The translations under genes and the position numbers were made by a program. The notes under the pieces are model-generated. The model worked only from the letters and a program-made list of their open reading frames with translations, made no database searches and had not been told where the DNA came from. This document shows positions 35,352 through 49,100 of a stretch of 64,000 bases of DNA, piece after piece (position 1 is the stretch's first letter; every line of letters begins with the position of its first letter). The stretch is from Vigna angularis (taxonomy: Eukaryota > Streptophyta > Magnoliopsida > Fabales > Fabaceae): positions 48,953,630-49,017,629 of the forward strand of contig NC_068970.1 of assembly GCF_016808095.1 (NCBI RefSeq). The letters run 5' to 3'.

Positions 35352-37101
35352 AAAAAAAATGTAACCATATATGAGTTAAGTCTAAGCTGACGTTAACAAT
35401 ATCTTTAGTCACTTAGACCTACCCTTCGTGATCTTCCTTTGACCAAAGTTTTACCCTATCATACCAATTTTCTCTCTTAATATATTTTAATTTTATTCCT
35501 TATGTTTTATTGTCTTTTACTTTTAAAAAAACGTTGACCTTTAAATGTTCACCTTTAAACTCGTTTAGATACGAAAAATAATATAGTTAATTTTTTAAAT
35601 TTCTAAATTAGAGTTTAAAAAACAGAAGAAAAGAGAGATTCAAAATTTAGAGAAACAAAAACATTACTACTATTAAAAATAAAACCATAAGTCACAAGAT
35701 CAAATGTGCCACAAATGTTTTTTTATCAATCTTTTAAGTTTTACATTTTTTTTACTTTCAATTTTATTCTCATTTTAACATTTAGGATTTAAGGTTGAAC
35801 CCGACTTTCAAAATTTCTTACCACTATTACTCCTAAAAAAACATTCGAGTCACAAAAATAAAGGTGCCACCAATTTATTCTTTTATCAATCTTCTAAGTT
35901 TTACATTTTTTACTTTCAATTTTATCTCATTTTAAAAGAACCCTATTATTTATTTCTCATTTTATTGAGAATACAAACAAACAATAAATGTCTCAGTAAA
36001 CAATATTAAACTAGTAATTTAATTTGAACTTACTGCACATATAGTGCACTGCATATGTAATTACTAATTTATTTAAACTATATTAATTACTTAGAACCTC
36101 TTAAATAAGATTATAAGTACTTATACCAAATCAATGTTATCAGTGTCAATATAAATAATTTAATAAAATATTAAAATAAGTGGTATAAATATTTTGTTTG
36201 ATTATATTTTCTACCAATTAAAGATACCATGATTTTTAGATTAAAAATGTGTTAATTGGCCATAATTTATATTAAAAAACAATGACTTTTCCTTAATTAC
36301 TGTTTAGAAAAAATAGTATTATTATAGTGCAATCTTAAACTATAGGATTGTATAAAATACTAATTCTAAGATAACCAACTGATACAGTATGACTTAAAAT
36401 TATTTTTTACATGTTGAAATTCTCTTGTATAATTTATTTAAATTATAATAAAATTACTTGTAATAAAATCAAACAGATGAAAAAAAAACACATAAGGCAA
36501 AAGATGACTTTGAATTCTAAAATATAAATATAATAATCTTAAATTAAATAAATACTTTAACTTTATAATTAAGTTCTAAAATCGTAGTAATGACTTATAT
36601 ATCTTTCTGATCATGATTCCATTTTAATTTAAAACTAAAAACAAATTGATGTAAAGTAATATAAACTTAATTAATTTGGATTAGATGCTAGGACTACTAT
36701 GGATTGATTGGATATTAATAATGAACACCACACTGTAAAAAACTATTACTTCTTTTCCCTTCCGTATTCTTCGGAAAAGTGGGAAACAACTATCACCTAC
36801 CTCTCTCCTTATTTAACCAAAAAAGGTCACCTATTCCTTTAACTGATTATTCTACACAGCACTTCCAAAAGATTCACAATCAATAGAGATAGATGAAATT
36901 CTTGACACGAAAATTTTCAATTCGTGCATTGCTCCATCCACACTGATACACAGAGAGACGAAGACAGTGCACAGCCACCTCATGTTGCGGTTGTTGATTC
37001 AGTATCCCAAATACAGAATTTCAGTTACGACTAAGCACCGGATTTTGTTCCAATTCACCTCAATCAGTAATCAGTAATCATCACTACCATTTCAATTTCC
37101 C
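34716..37101. other. AT-rich intergenic region and promoter of the KUP gene
   Basis: No gene is seen. It contains a (TA)n tract (35311-35348) and a diverged direct repeat of about 120 bp (about 35680-35790 and 35850-35935, sharing TCAATCTTNTAAGTTTTACA). The last 250 bases before 37102 become pyrimidine-rich and probably include the 5' untranslated region of the potassium transporter. Confidence 0.5.
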
Positions 37102-40100
37102 ATGGCGAACCCTAAAACCAGGAGTCTTCATTCCCTGGGTGGCGAGGGCGATCCCGAATCATACGAATCACGGTGGGTTTTCCAGGAGGATGAGTATCCC
37201 TCCGAGATCGAGGAGTTCGACGCCGCAGATTTACGCCACCAGCCTATGTTTGATTCTGAGGATGAGGACAATGGCGAGCATAGACTCGTTCGCACCGGTC
37301 CGCGAATCGATTCATTTGATGTCGAAGCTCTCGAGGTTCCCGGCGCTCAGAGAAACGACTACGAGGTGATTCCGAGCTTGATTTCCCGCTTATGAAGTGT
37401 TCAATTGTGATGTATTGGTGATGCGCATTGTGTTGTGTTGTTTGCATTCTCTTATTGCTTGTCGTGGTTGATTTGTGTGTTGTTGCAGGATGTTAGTGTG
37501 GGGAAGGGGATTCTGTTGGCTTTTCAAACTCTCGGTGTTGTTTTTGGTGATGTTGGAACGAGTCCTTTGTATACGTTCAGTGTTATGTTCAGGAAGGCTC
37601 CTATTAATGGAAATGAAGATATTCTTGGAGCTTTATCACTTGTTTTGTACACTTTAATTTTGATTCCTTTACTGAAGTATGTGCTTGTTGTTCTTTGGGC
37701 CAATGATGATGGGGAAGGTATGTTAACTTGGGTGTTTTAATGAGAAATATTCGGTATTGTTTTCTGTTCTTTCTCTTTTTCACACGGGGTTCTGCACTCA
37801 AGTTTATGCTTATTTATAACCACCGCAGGTGGTACGTTTGCATTATACTCGTTGATTTGTCGAAATGCCAAGGTGAGTCTTCTTCCCAATCAGTTGCGAT
37901 CGGATGCCCGAATATCGGGCTTTAGACTGAAGGTGCCATCTCCCGAGCTTGAAAGGTCTTTAAAAATCAAGGAAAGATTAGAGAATTCGCTGACTCTTAA
38001 GAAGATTCTACTATTATTAGTTCTTGCTGGTATTTCCATGGTGATAGCTAATGGGGTGGTTACGCCGGCAATGTCAGGTTGCTTAATGCTGTTGCGTCAT
38101 ATCTTCTATAACTTCTTTTACAATTATATTTTTTCATATTGTGTTTGACTGAAGCCAATGTCATACTTGTAATGTAATGACATCCTGTTGCTTTTGTACC
38201 TGGTCACTGTTGTTCTTCAGTATCCACTTCTTTTCTTTATTTCTTCATATTAATTCTTTCTTTATATCTTTTTCATTCTGCAGTACTATCATCTGTTAAT
38301 GGTTTGAAGGTTGGGGTAGATGCAATTAAACAAGGTATCACGCTAACCTATTAACAAATTTATATTCAATAGTTATTAATTAACACTTGCATTTTAGGTT
38401 GTTATGCACAAACACAACTGGAGAACTTTGATTTCTGTCCTTCTTCTATGGAATAAATTTTTGGAGCTTTTCCTATAAAACATAGTGTTTGTGGCTGCCT
38501 TTTTGTTTATAATATTGTCTGAACTATGCTTTGGTCCTAGCATTGAACAGATTGAGTCATGTATTTGTAGAATTCTTTTGCTCTGCATGTTATTCCAACC
38601 AAAGTGTAATGGTATGGGATGAGGTTCTTAGAGTTTAGGTAATCCTGGTAGAGACTGTAGATGAATTTGGCTAAATATTGTTATTTTAGCATAATTTGAA
38701 GTTGAATTAATCTTTTCTTCTTTTTCCTCTATTATGCAGATGAAGTGGTGATGATTTCTGTTGCCTGCCTTATCGTTTTGTTCAGTGTACAGAAATATGG
38801 AACAAGTAAAGTGGGGCTTGTTGTAGGGCCTGCTTTGTTTATATGGTTTTGTTCTCTGGCGGGCATTGGTATATATAACCTTGTTAAATATGACAGCAGT
38901 GTCTTGAGGGCATTTAATCCTATTCACATATATTATTTCTTTGCAAGGAATTCAACTAAAGCATGGTATTCTCTTGGGGGCTGTATTCTGTGTGCAACTG
39001 GTAAGCACATATATGTAGGATAATGGATATGGTGTATTCAGTAATATATGTTCTGCTTCTCATGTATATTTGTGGATTCAATTCAATCCGTGTGTTTGTT
39101 TTTCTGTATTTATAAACCAATTGTTTGCATGATATTGAATGGCTAATCTCCTAGTACTCATTTGTTCTAAAGTTGAGTATAGTTGATTTGGATAGAAGTG
39201 ATTTAGGTCAGTTGAATGTAATTGGTATGTGTGCCAATATTCATCTTGACCACAAATTTAACATTGGGACATGGGCACAGTGTGGGAAATTGATTATTGA
39301 TGTAAAACAAGTAGGCCTTAAGTTTATGCTCGCTATCTGTCTTGATGGAACAACATGCCTAATGACTTTTATTAGAATGTGAGGTTCATTGAAGTATTAG
39401 ATCTTCCTAGCTGTGGTGTGGGATAAAATTATTATATTTAACTGCTTGACTAATTGGTAACGAATTTATTTTGATAGGGTGAATAGATTAGTAATGGACA
39501 AATTCAAAAAAGCTTTGTTTAAATCCAAGAAGTTGGGAATGGATTCATTATACTCAAGCACTGTTTGACTTTGGTTGGTTCATTTCTTGTGAGGGTATAC
39601 GTCTAGGAAGACCAAAATTAAATACGTCAAATGTTCATATTTGATGAACTCAATACATCATCAAGAAGTCTGATCTGCAATTGTTACTTGTACAAATAGT
39701 CATCAGTTGGGTAATTATTTTATGACAGGACTTGACAAAAAAACAGAGAAAATAAATATTTTATTTATTACAAGTATAACTATTACATTCTCAACCCCTG
39801 TATTTGTAACAATCACACTCTTTTAAAAGAGGAAATAAAATCAGCTAAAATGAATGTGTGGATTCAAGGGATATTTTATTGATAACTATAGAGATATTAT
39901 GATATTTTTATTCCTATAATCCCTTATTTATAACACTTCCCATCAAGTTAGTAAATGAATATTGATCCCTTTTAAAAGAGGAAATAAAATCAGCTAAAAT
40001 GAATGTGTAGATTCAAGGGATATTTTATTAATAACTATAGAGATATTATGATATTTTTATTCCTATAATCCCTTATTTATAACACTTCCCTTCATGTTAG

Positions 40101-43100
40101 TAAATGAATATTGATCATTCCTAACTTTCGTTAGGCACATTGGTTGTGACCACATTTTCTCGATCAATTTTAATATATTTGGTCCTATCGTGAAATTATG
40201 AGCAATGCTTTCGGGTGACTTATGATCACAGTACAATTGCACATGGATGACAACTTTTATTTTAAGGTAATCTAATATGATCTTCATCTAAAGTCCTTCA
40301 CACACACCTTGAGTAGGGGTTTACAATTCAGCTTTTGCACTTGAACAAGATACTCTATCTTGCTTATTGCTTCTCTAGATGGCTAGCCTTTTTAGAATAA
40401 GCAACCTCTATTTCAAGGAAATACTTGAGTGTTTCTAGGTCTTTCATATCAAATTGGCATGTGAATTTTTCCTTTAAACCTAATTTATTTATTTCATCAT
40501 CTCTTGCAATAATCATGTAATGATGTGCTTTACAAATAAAGTATGATCTCCTTGACTTTGCTTATATCTTAAGGAAACCATTTGTTAAGAAGTAGACTTT
40601 AAGCCTAACTCAACCGTACAAAACCGGTTTGTAAAGTGAGGTTTGCATCCACTTATATACTACAAATTGACTTTATCTCTAGTTGATGTGGGACTTCCAA
40701 CACAATCCCCTCACGCCGAGGTATATACATCTCAAATGTGGGACTAGACATTAATGGGTGGTCTGATAGCGGGTGAAACAATATTGCCAACAACACAAAT
40801 CTTGCTAGGATAGACTCTAACCTGACTTTGATACCATGTTAAGAAGTGGACTTTAAGCCTAACTCAACCCCACAAAACCAACTTGTATGGTGAGGTTTGC
40901 ATCCACTTATATATTATAAATTGACCTTATCTCTAGTTGATGTGGGACTTCCAACACCATTATTTTTGTAAATCTCCTAAACTATACTGTTGGAGATTGT
41001 TTAAGACCATATGTAAGGCCCTCTTTAGGAGGCAAACCTAATCCCTTTCACTATGAGTATCAAATCAAGGTGGAATTTCCAGGTACAGTTTTTCTAAGCT
41101 TTATGAAGAAAGACATATTTCACATCCAACATGTACAAGTCCATCCAAAATGAGTTGCCAAAGAAAGAACAACTCAAACTATATTCATTTTTGGCATGGG
41201 TGAAAAAGTCTCCTCATAGTCAATTTCATAAGTTTGAGTATACTCCTTTGCAACCAATCTAGTTTTATACCTCTTTACTCCCCCATCCACCTTATGTTTT
41301 ATTGTAAATATCTATTTGCACCCCACAACCTTTTTGTCTTTTGGTTTCTCAACAATCTCCCATGTCGAGTCTCTTTCCAATGCCTCCATCTCCTCTCCCA
41401 TGGCTTGAGTCAAGTGCTCATTTTTCATTGAGTTTTTTAGATCAAGGTAGGCTTTGTGGCATCAATGGCAACAATAGAACTTCAATGTCTATTAGAGAGA
41501 TTGTGAGTGCATATATAATGAGAAATAGGATATTTAAGACATGATCTTATTCTCTTTCTCAACTCAATGGGTAAATCCTTAGTAACATTTACCTCTTCAC
41601 GGTTACCTTTAAGGTTCCACACCTCTAAGGGAGACAACTCTTCTTGCTTTAGAGAAAAAGTGGGTCGGCTTTGATATTTTTCCCATAGAATTTGAGTTCT
41701 TCTTTACTATCAAGTGATTCTATCCTACTCGTGGTAGCTCTATCACTTAAATCTAATGACAAGAAGTAGAGATCCTTTGCTTCAAGAGCTTCCTCCCTCA
41801 AGCGAAGGACATATAAAAAGGATTTTGTTTCATGATAAGTGACATCCATTGAGATAGAGACATGATGACTCTGAGGTTGATAACATTTGTGCTCTTTATG
41901 AAAACATATTTAAGAGCTATAAGATCCAATTTATTGCAATTATGATTATGAGAGTGAAGGAAAACAACACAACCAAAGACCAATAACAAGGTTGACACTA
42001 GGGGAGAAGAGTAAACAAAAGATAATATACACTTAATAGCATTGATGCCATTTAAGACACAACTTGGGAACCTGTTAATGAGATGTTAATGAGACATGTG
42101 GCAGTTAATACAACTTCTGCCTGGTATGTTTTGAGAAAAGGCATTTGGAAAAACAAAGCTCTAGCTACTTTTAGGAGATGATGATTCTTCCTTTCTGCAA
42201 CTCATTTTGTTTTGTAGTTGTTGAAATATAATGTCTTTATTATAATTAATATTTATGTTAGGGTTTTGTTAGGGGCTTCCCGCCCTTTTACTTTTTAGAA
42301 CTACTGTCTCCTGTAAATACAATAGTAAGTTGTATCAGATTTACTAAGTGAAAAATAAGACTTTTCAGCTTCTCTAACTCTTCAAGTTGGTATCAAGAGT
42401 CGAACCTCTTTGTCTTCCTCGTCTATCATCATCGAAGCCGTCGTCTCTTTGTCATTTCTCTGTCATTTCTGCCGTTGCTCTGCTGTCCGTAGTTTGCTCC
42501 GCTGTCCGCAGACAGTTCGCTCCGCTGTCGCAGTTTGTCCGCTGTACGCAGTTTGCTCCGCTGTCTGCAGTTTGCTCCGCTGTCTGCAGTTCGCTCTGTT
42601 GTCCGCGTCGCCGTAGTGTGTTTTGGTTCTTGTTCTCCGTTTCGTTGGCTTGGGCTCATACCTAGGGTTTCCTCCCTCACGTTATTTGAAACCCTGAGTC
42701 CCATTTCTTCTTACAGTTTTAAAATGGGCTCTTCTATTGGAATTAATTCCTCTAATATTTGGGGACCAAGTCGTGTTACTTCTTTTGATTTTAATTATTT
42801 TGTAACCTTCATTGATGAATTCTCTCGATGTACTTGGGTTTAATTAATGAAAAAGAGATATGAACTTTTGCAATATTTGTGTCCTTTTTTAATGAAATTA
42901 AGAACCAATTTGGAAAGACAATTAAAATCCTCAGAAGTGATAATGCTAAGGAATATTTTTCTGTAGCATTTTCTTCATTCCTATCTTCCCAAGGAATTTT
43001 ACACCAGTCAACATGTTCACACACTTCACAACAAAATGGCATTGCAAAGAGAAAGAATAGACATCTCATTGAAACTGCACGCTCCCTGATGTTGAATACC

Positions 43101-46100
43101 AATGTTCCTGTTCATCATTAGGGTGATGCAGTCCTCACTGCCTGTTTTCTGATCAATAGGATGCCTTCTTCATAAAGTCCCTCACTCTGTCATTTTTCCA
43201 AATGACCCTCTATACCATGTCTCCTTGTATATTTGGATGTACTTGTTTTGTTCATAATGTTTCTCCAGGTCTTGATAAACGCTCTGCAAAAGCTATTAAG
43301 TGTGTCTTTTTGGGATACTCTCGTCTTCAGAAAGGGTATAAATGTTATTTTCCCTCAACCAAGAGGTATTATATGTCTGCTGATGTCACATTCTTTGAGG
43401 ATACACCTTTTTTTCTTGTCCTCCATGGAGGACCGTTGATTTGTTCAACAAATGTTTCCTCTACCATCATGTGATCCCTCCTTGGTTAATCCTGCTTCTT
43501 TACCTCAAACTCAAAATGCAAATGACATTGTTCCTCCACCTCTTCTCACATATCAGCGTCGAACACAATCTCAAACTCAGAACACCGAAGATCCTCGAGA
43601 CTCAGATCCTCCTCCATCAGATTCCCAAACCATGGATCATTCATCCTCCTCACCCTCTCTTGACTTAGATAATAATTAGCCTATTGCCCTTCGGAAAGGT
43701 ATTCGCTCTACTCATAATCCTTATCCTGTTTATAATTTTTTGAGTTATCATCCTTTGTCTCCTCCATATTTCTCTTTTGTTTCCTCCTTATCTTCCAAAA
43801 AGGTTCCTAATAATGTTTGTTAGGATATTTATCCTATTTTATCATCATTATAGTGTGTCAAGGGTTACCCTATTTATCATGTACTTGTGTATCAATTTAT
43901 TCTTATAAATAGAAGATTGTGAGAGGGATCAATTAAGCCCTCTAGAATTATTTTACAGTTTCAATCTTAAGTTGGTATCAGAGCGGGTCGATCCCGCTCT
44001 GGTTTCTGTCTCGTAATATATATCTGTCCGGCGCCACAGTTCTTTGTCGCCCGCCGCTGCCCGCTCCTGCCCGCCGCCGGCCACCGTCAACCGTCGGCCA
44101 CCGTCGTCCGTCTCCGGCCACCGTCCGGCCACCGTCGCCGGCCACCGCCCGCCGTTGCCGGCCACCGTCGTCCATCACTGTCACAGTCTCCTTCGTCTAA
44201 ACCCTTAGGGTTTTCTTGTTTTTCGTTAGTACTATTCGTCTTCTTCAGAAATGGCGTCTGGCAATACTCTTTCCTTCTCTGGAAGTCCATCAATTACCTC
44301 CGAGAAGCTAAATGGAAAAAATTATCTATCATGGTCTGCTGCCGTTGAAATGTGGTTCCTTGGCCAAGGGCATTATGACCACCTTGAGCGAGATGGAAGC
44401 CATGTGCCTACTGAAAAAGTTGATCAGTGGAAACAAGCAGATTTCCAGTTGTGTGCCCTGTTATGGCAATCAGTGGAACCCAAACTTTTTGTATCTTTGA
44501 GGGCTTTCAAAACTTGTCACTCCTTTTGGAAGAAAGCCCAAAGCATTTATGCCAACGATATTCAACGTCTCTATGACACTACGAATAAACTTGCATCTCT
44601 TAAAATGGCAGACCATGATATGGTGTCCTTCATGGCTGAAGCCCAATCTGCTGTCGAAGAACTTAGGATGTTTTTGGAAGTAGATCCATTAGAGGATATA
44701 AAAAAGAAACTAGACAAATTCTACATGGTGTTGATCCTTCGTGCCCTACATCCCGATTTTGATCATCTCAGAGATCAACTTCTAACTAGTCATGAGGTCC
44801 CCTCTATGGAAACATTGACCACTCGCCTTCTGCGTGTCCCGGTATCTCAAACTCAAGAAGCGCATGAACTAGTGGAACCATCTGTCATGGTTGCCACACG
44901 AGGAAGAGGAGGACGTGGCACTAGAGGAGGAGGACGAGGAGGTCGGGGAGGTACTCAATGCACATATTGTAAAAGGATGGGTCATACTCAAGAGAATTGC
45001 TACTCCTTACATGGTTTCCCTTCCAAAACCGCCAATATTTCGAAGACTGAAACTTCCACTTCGAAAACTGAAACCTCCACTTCTATGTTTTCTGAGGATG
45101 AATATCAAGAGTATTTAAGGTTAAAGTCTAACAGCTTGGCACAACCATCTCAATCTCCCAATACATCAACAGCTTGCGTTTCTCAATCTATGGAATGTCA
45201 AAATTCATGGGTAATTGATTCAGGTGCTTCTGATCACATTTCTGGTAATACCTCTTTGTTCTCATCTATTTCCTTTCGAGAAAAACCTCATTTCATAACC
45301 CTTGCAAATGGATCTAAAACTTCTTCCAAAGGAGTCGGTCATGTTTCTTTGTCTCCCTCCCTCAATCTCAACTCAGTCCTTTTTGTCCCTAATTGTCCTT
45401 TTAATTTAATTTCCTTAAGCCAGTTGACTAAAATGTTAAATTGTTCAATAACCTTTGATCATAAATCTTTTGTTATACAGGAGCGTGGTTCGGGGAGACA
45501 GATTGGAGAAGGATATGAAGCTGGCGGATTATACCATTTTGGATCTCGTCCAAGGGTGTCTTGTGTTGCTGCTCCTAATCCTAAAGTGCTACATGATCGA
45601 CTTGGCCATCCTCATTTGTCCAAATTAAAAAAGATGTGTCCTGAACTTAGTGGTCTCCAAACCTTAGAATGTGAGTCATGTCAATTAGGAAAACATGTTA
45701 GATCTTCCTTTCCTAAAAGGTCTCAATCAATATGTAATTCTAGTTTTTCCATCATCCATTCTGATATATGGGGACCTAGTCGTATCTCCTCCTTTGGTTT
45801 TAGATATTTTGTTACCTTTATTGATGAATATTCAAGATGTACTTGGGTTTATCTTATGAAAAATCGTTCTGAATTGTTAGCTATCTTTACATCCTTTTTG
45901 AATGAAATCAAGAATCAATTTGGTCAAGTAATCAAAATATTAAGAAGTGATAATGCAAAAGAGTATTTCTCATCCTCCTTTTCTGCCATCTTGAGTTCCC
46001 ATGGTATCTTACATCAGTCTACTTGTCCTCATACACCACAGCAAAATGGTATAGCAGAACGAAAAAATAGACACTTGGTTGAAACTGCTCGTACCCTTTT

Positions 46101-49100
46101 GCTTGGTGCCCATATTCCTGTCCATCACTGGGGGGATGCCATCTTAACTGCATGTTATCTTATTAATAGGATGCCCTCCTCCTCTCTTGATAATAAAGTC
46201 CCTTTCTCCATTTTGTTTCCTAATGATCCTCTCTTTCATACATCTCCCCGAGTGTTTGGCTGTGTATGTTTTGTTCATGACATGTCTCCAGGTCTAGACA
46301 AACTCTCCGCTCGCGCTCTCAAATGTGTCTTCTTAGGCTATTCTCGACTTCAAAAAGGATATCGGTGTTACTCTCCTGAAACTAAGAAGTATTACATGTC
46401 TGCCAATGTCACATTCTTTGAACAGACTCCTTACTTCTCTCCATCTGTTCAGGATGTTTCTATCCTCCAGCAGGTCCTTCCTATTCCAATGGCTGAGTCA
46501 AATAGCTCCACTGTCTCTGTCATTCCCAGTCATGATCACAATCCTTCTACACCTGTTTCTCCACATACTGAGATCATCCCACACAGGGCCCCAATGGATA
46601 GTCCACCTCCCCAAGACAATGGTGAATCTCCTACTTCAGATTCTTCTCCCTCGTCACCTCCTCCCACGCCTCCTGGTGTAAATGATTCAGCATGGCCTAT
46701 TGCCCTCAGAAAAGGTACTCGTTCCACTCGGAACCCTCATCCCATTTATAATTTTCTAAGCTATCATCGATTGTCGCCCTCCTATTTTTCTCTTTTATCC
46801 TCAGTGTCCTCTGTTGTTATACCCAAGAATGTGAAAGAAGCACTTGATCATCCTGGATGGCGACAAGCTATGATTGCAGAAATGCAAGCTCTTGACCACA
46901 GTAATACTTGGGAGCTGGTGCCCCTTCCCCCAGGAAAAAAGGCGGTTGGTTGTCGATGGGTGTATGCAGTTAAAGTTGGCCCTGATGGTGAAATTGATCG
47001 GCTCAAAGCTCGGCTTGTTGCAAAAGGTTACACTCAGGTTTATGGTCTTGATTATTGTGACACTTTCTCTCCTGTAGCCAAGATGACTACTATTCGTCTC
47101 TTCTTTGCCATGGCAGCCATTCGTCACTGGTCACTTCATCAATTGGATATCAAGAATGCCTTCCTACATGGTGATCTTGAGGAAGAAGTTTATATGGAGC
47201 AACCTCCAGGGTTTGTTGCTCAGGGGGAGTCTGGTATAGTATGCAAATTGCATCGATCTCTATATGGCCTCAAGCAATCCCCACGTGCTTGGTTTGGAAA
47301 GTTTAGCTCCATTGTTCAAAAATTTGGGCTAAAACGCAGTGAAGCAGACCATTCAGTTTTTTATTGTCATTCTTCTCTCGGGAAATGTGTTTACTTAATA
47401 GTATATGTTGATGATATTGTCATTACAGGAAATGATGCTGTTGGAATATCTCAACTAAAAGAGTACTTGTGTAGACATTTTCAAACCAAGGATCTTGGAA
47501 GTCTCAAATATTTCTTAGGCATTGAAGTAGCGCAATCAAAAGATGGAGTTGTAATCTCCCAAAGGAAGTATGCTCTTGATATATTACAAGAAACAGGCAT
47601 GATTGATTGTAGACCGGTAGACAGTCCCATGGACCCAAACCAGAAATTAAGGACAGAAGAAGGTGAATTATTCTCCGATCCAGAGAGGTATAGGAGGCTG
47701 GTTGGCAAACTGATTTATCTCACTATTACAAGGCCAGATCTATCCTTTGCAGTTGGAGTGGTTAGTCAGTTCATGCAGGCTCCATGTATTGACCATTGGA
47801 ATGCTCTCATTCGCATTCTAAGGTATGTAAAGAAGGCTCCCGGGCAAGGATTGTTATATGAAGATAAAGGAAGCATTCATGTCTCTGGGTATTGTGATGC
47901 AGATTGGGCAGGTTCACCTATTGATAGACGGTCTACAACAGGATATTGTGTTTTTCTGGGAGGAAACATTATTTCATGGAAAAGTAAGAAACAGAATGTA
48001 GTAGCTCGATCAACCGCGGAAGCCGAGTATAGGGCAATGGCATCACTAACATGTGAACTTATATGGGTGAAACAATTCCTTCAAGAGGTTAAATTTTGTG
48101 ACATCCATACTATGAAGATGTATTGCGACAATCAAGCTGCTCTCCACATTGCATCAAATCCAGTGTTTCACGAGAGGACTAAACATATAGAAATTGATTG
48201 TCATTTTGTTCGTGAAAAGTTGTTGACCAAAGAAATATGTACTGAGTTTATTGGGTCAAACGATCAACTCGCAGATGTATTGACCAAGTCATTAAGGGGT
48301 CCTCGGATTGAGTTTATTTGTTCCAAGCTTGGTACATACAATTTGTATGCTCCAGCTTGAGGGGGAGTGTTAGGATATTTATCCTATTTTATCATCATTA
48401 TAGTGTGTCAAGGGTTACCCTATTTATCATGTACTTGTGTATCAATTTATTCTTATAAATAGAAGATTGTGAGAGGGATCAATTAAGCCCTCTAGAATTA
48501 TTTTACAGTTTCAATCTTAAGTATGTTCATGATGCACTTGGTCATCCTGGATGGTGACTGTGAGAAATAAAGAAGATTGGGAGAAAATATCCCTTGTGTG
48601 TTTAGACTACACATAGGGTAGTTTATTTATATTGTAAGATATGGGCCAATGCCCTTAATACAGAATAGACTAAGCCCAAATAACAAAGACACACATCTTA
48701 ACATCTAACAGTGACAAATCATTGATGAAATCCAGGCACTTGGGACCTTGTTCCTCTTCCTCTTGGTAAGAAGCCTGTTGGTTGTAGATGGGTTTATGCT
48801 ATTAAGGTTGGTCCTACTGGTGCAATCGATCGTCTCGAAACTTGTTTGGTAGCTAAGGGGTATACTCAAGTCTATGGCCTCGACTATTGTGATACCTTTT
48901 CTCCTATGGCCAAAACCAGTACTGTTTGTATTTTTCTTGCTATGGCTACCATTCGTCAATGGCCCCTTTACCAGTTGGACATTAAAAATGCTTTTCTTCA
49001 TGGTGATCTAGAAGAAGAGATATACATGGAGCAACCTCCTAGGTTTGTTGCTCAGGGGGAGTATGGGTTAGTTTGTAAATTACATCGTTCCCTTTATGGC

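Larger units (their letters stand above)
43818..48522 (+). mobile_element. Element D: apparently intact, very young RE1-like copia retrotransposon (4,705 bp)
   Basis: The two 155-bp LTRs (43818-43972 and 48368-48522) look identical by eye. A perfect 5-bp target duplication ATGTT flanks the element (43813-43817 and 48523-48527), placed inside the reverse transcriptase of element E. The primer-binding site TGGTATCAGAGC starts at 43973, directly after the LTR. The polypurine tract (GCTTGAGGGGGAG) directly precedes the 3' LTR. One uninterrupted gag-pol frame fills the interior. LTR ends are TGTTAGG...CTTAAGT, which is not the canonical TG...CA. LTR identity and an open frame imply a very recent insertion. 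Confidence 0.97.

Noticed and set aside
40583..40956. Assignment of the TRIM to the Cassandra family
   Set aside because: Cassandra LTRs carry a 5S rRNA-like promoter block. I could not see one in these 120-bp repeats, so no family name is given.
42387..42704. Cys/Ser/Arg-rich frames of 68-102 codons in the element E leader
   Set aside because: Produced by degenerate 20-bp tandem repeats of the untranslated leader in all frames. There is no gag similarity.
43953..44293. Gly/Arg/Trp-rich minus-strand frames
   Set aside because: They are the reverse reading of the CCGGCCACCGT-rich leader of element D.
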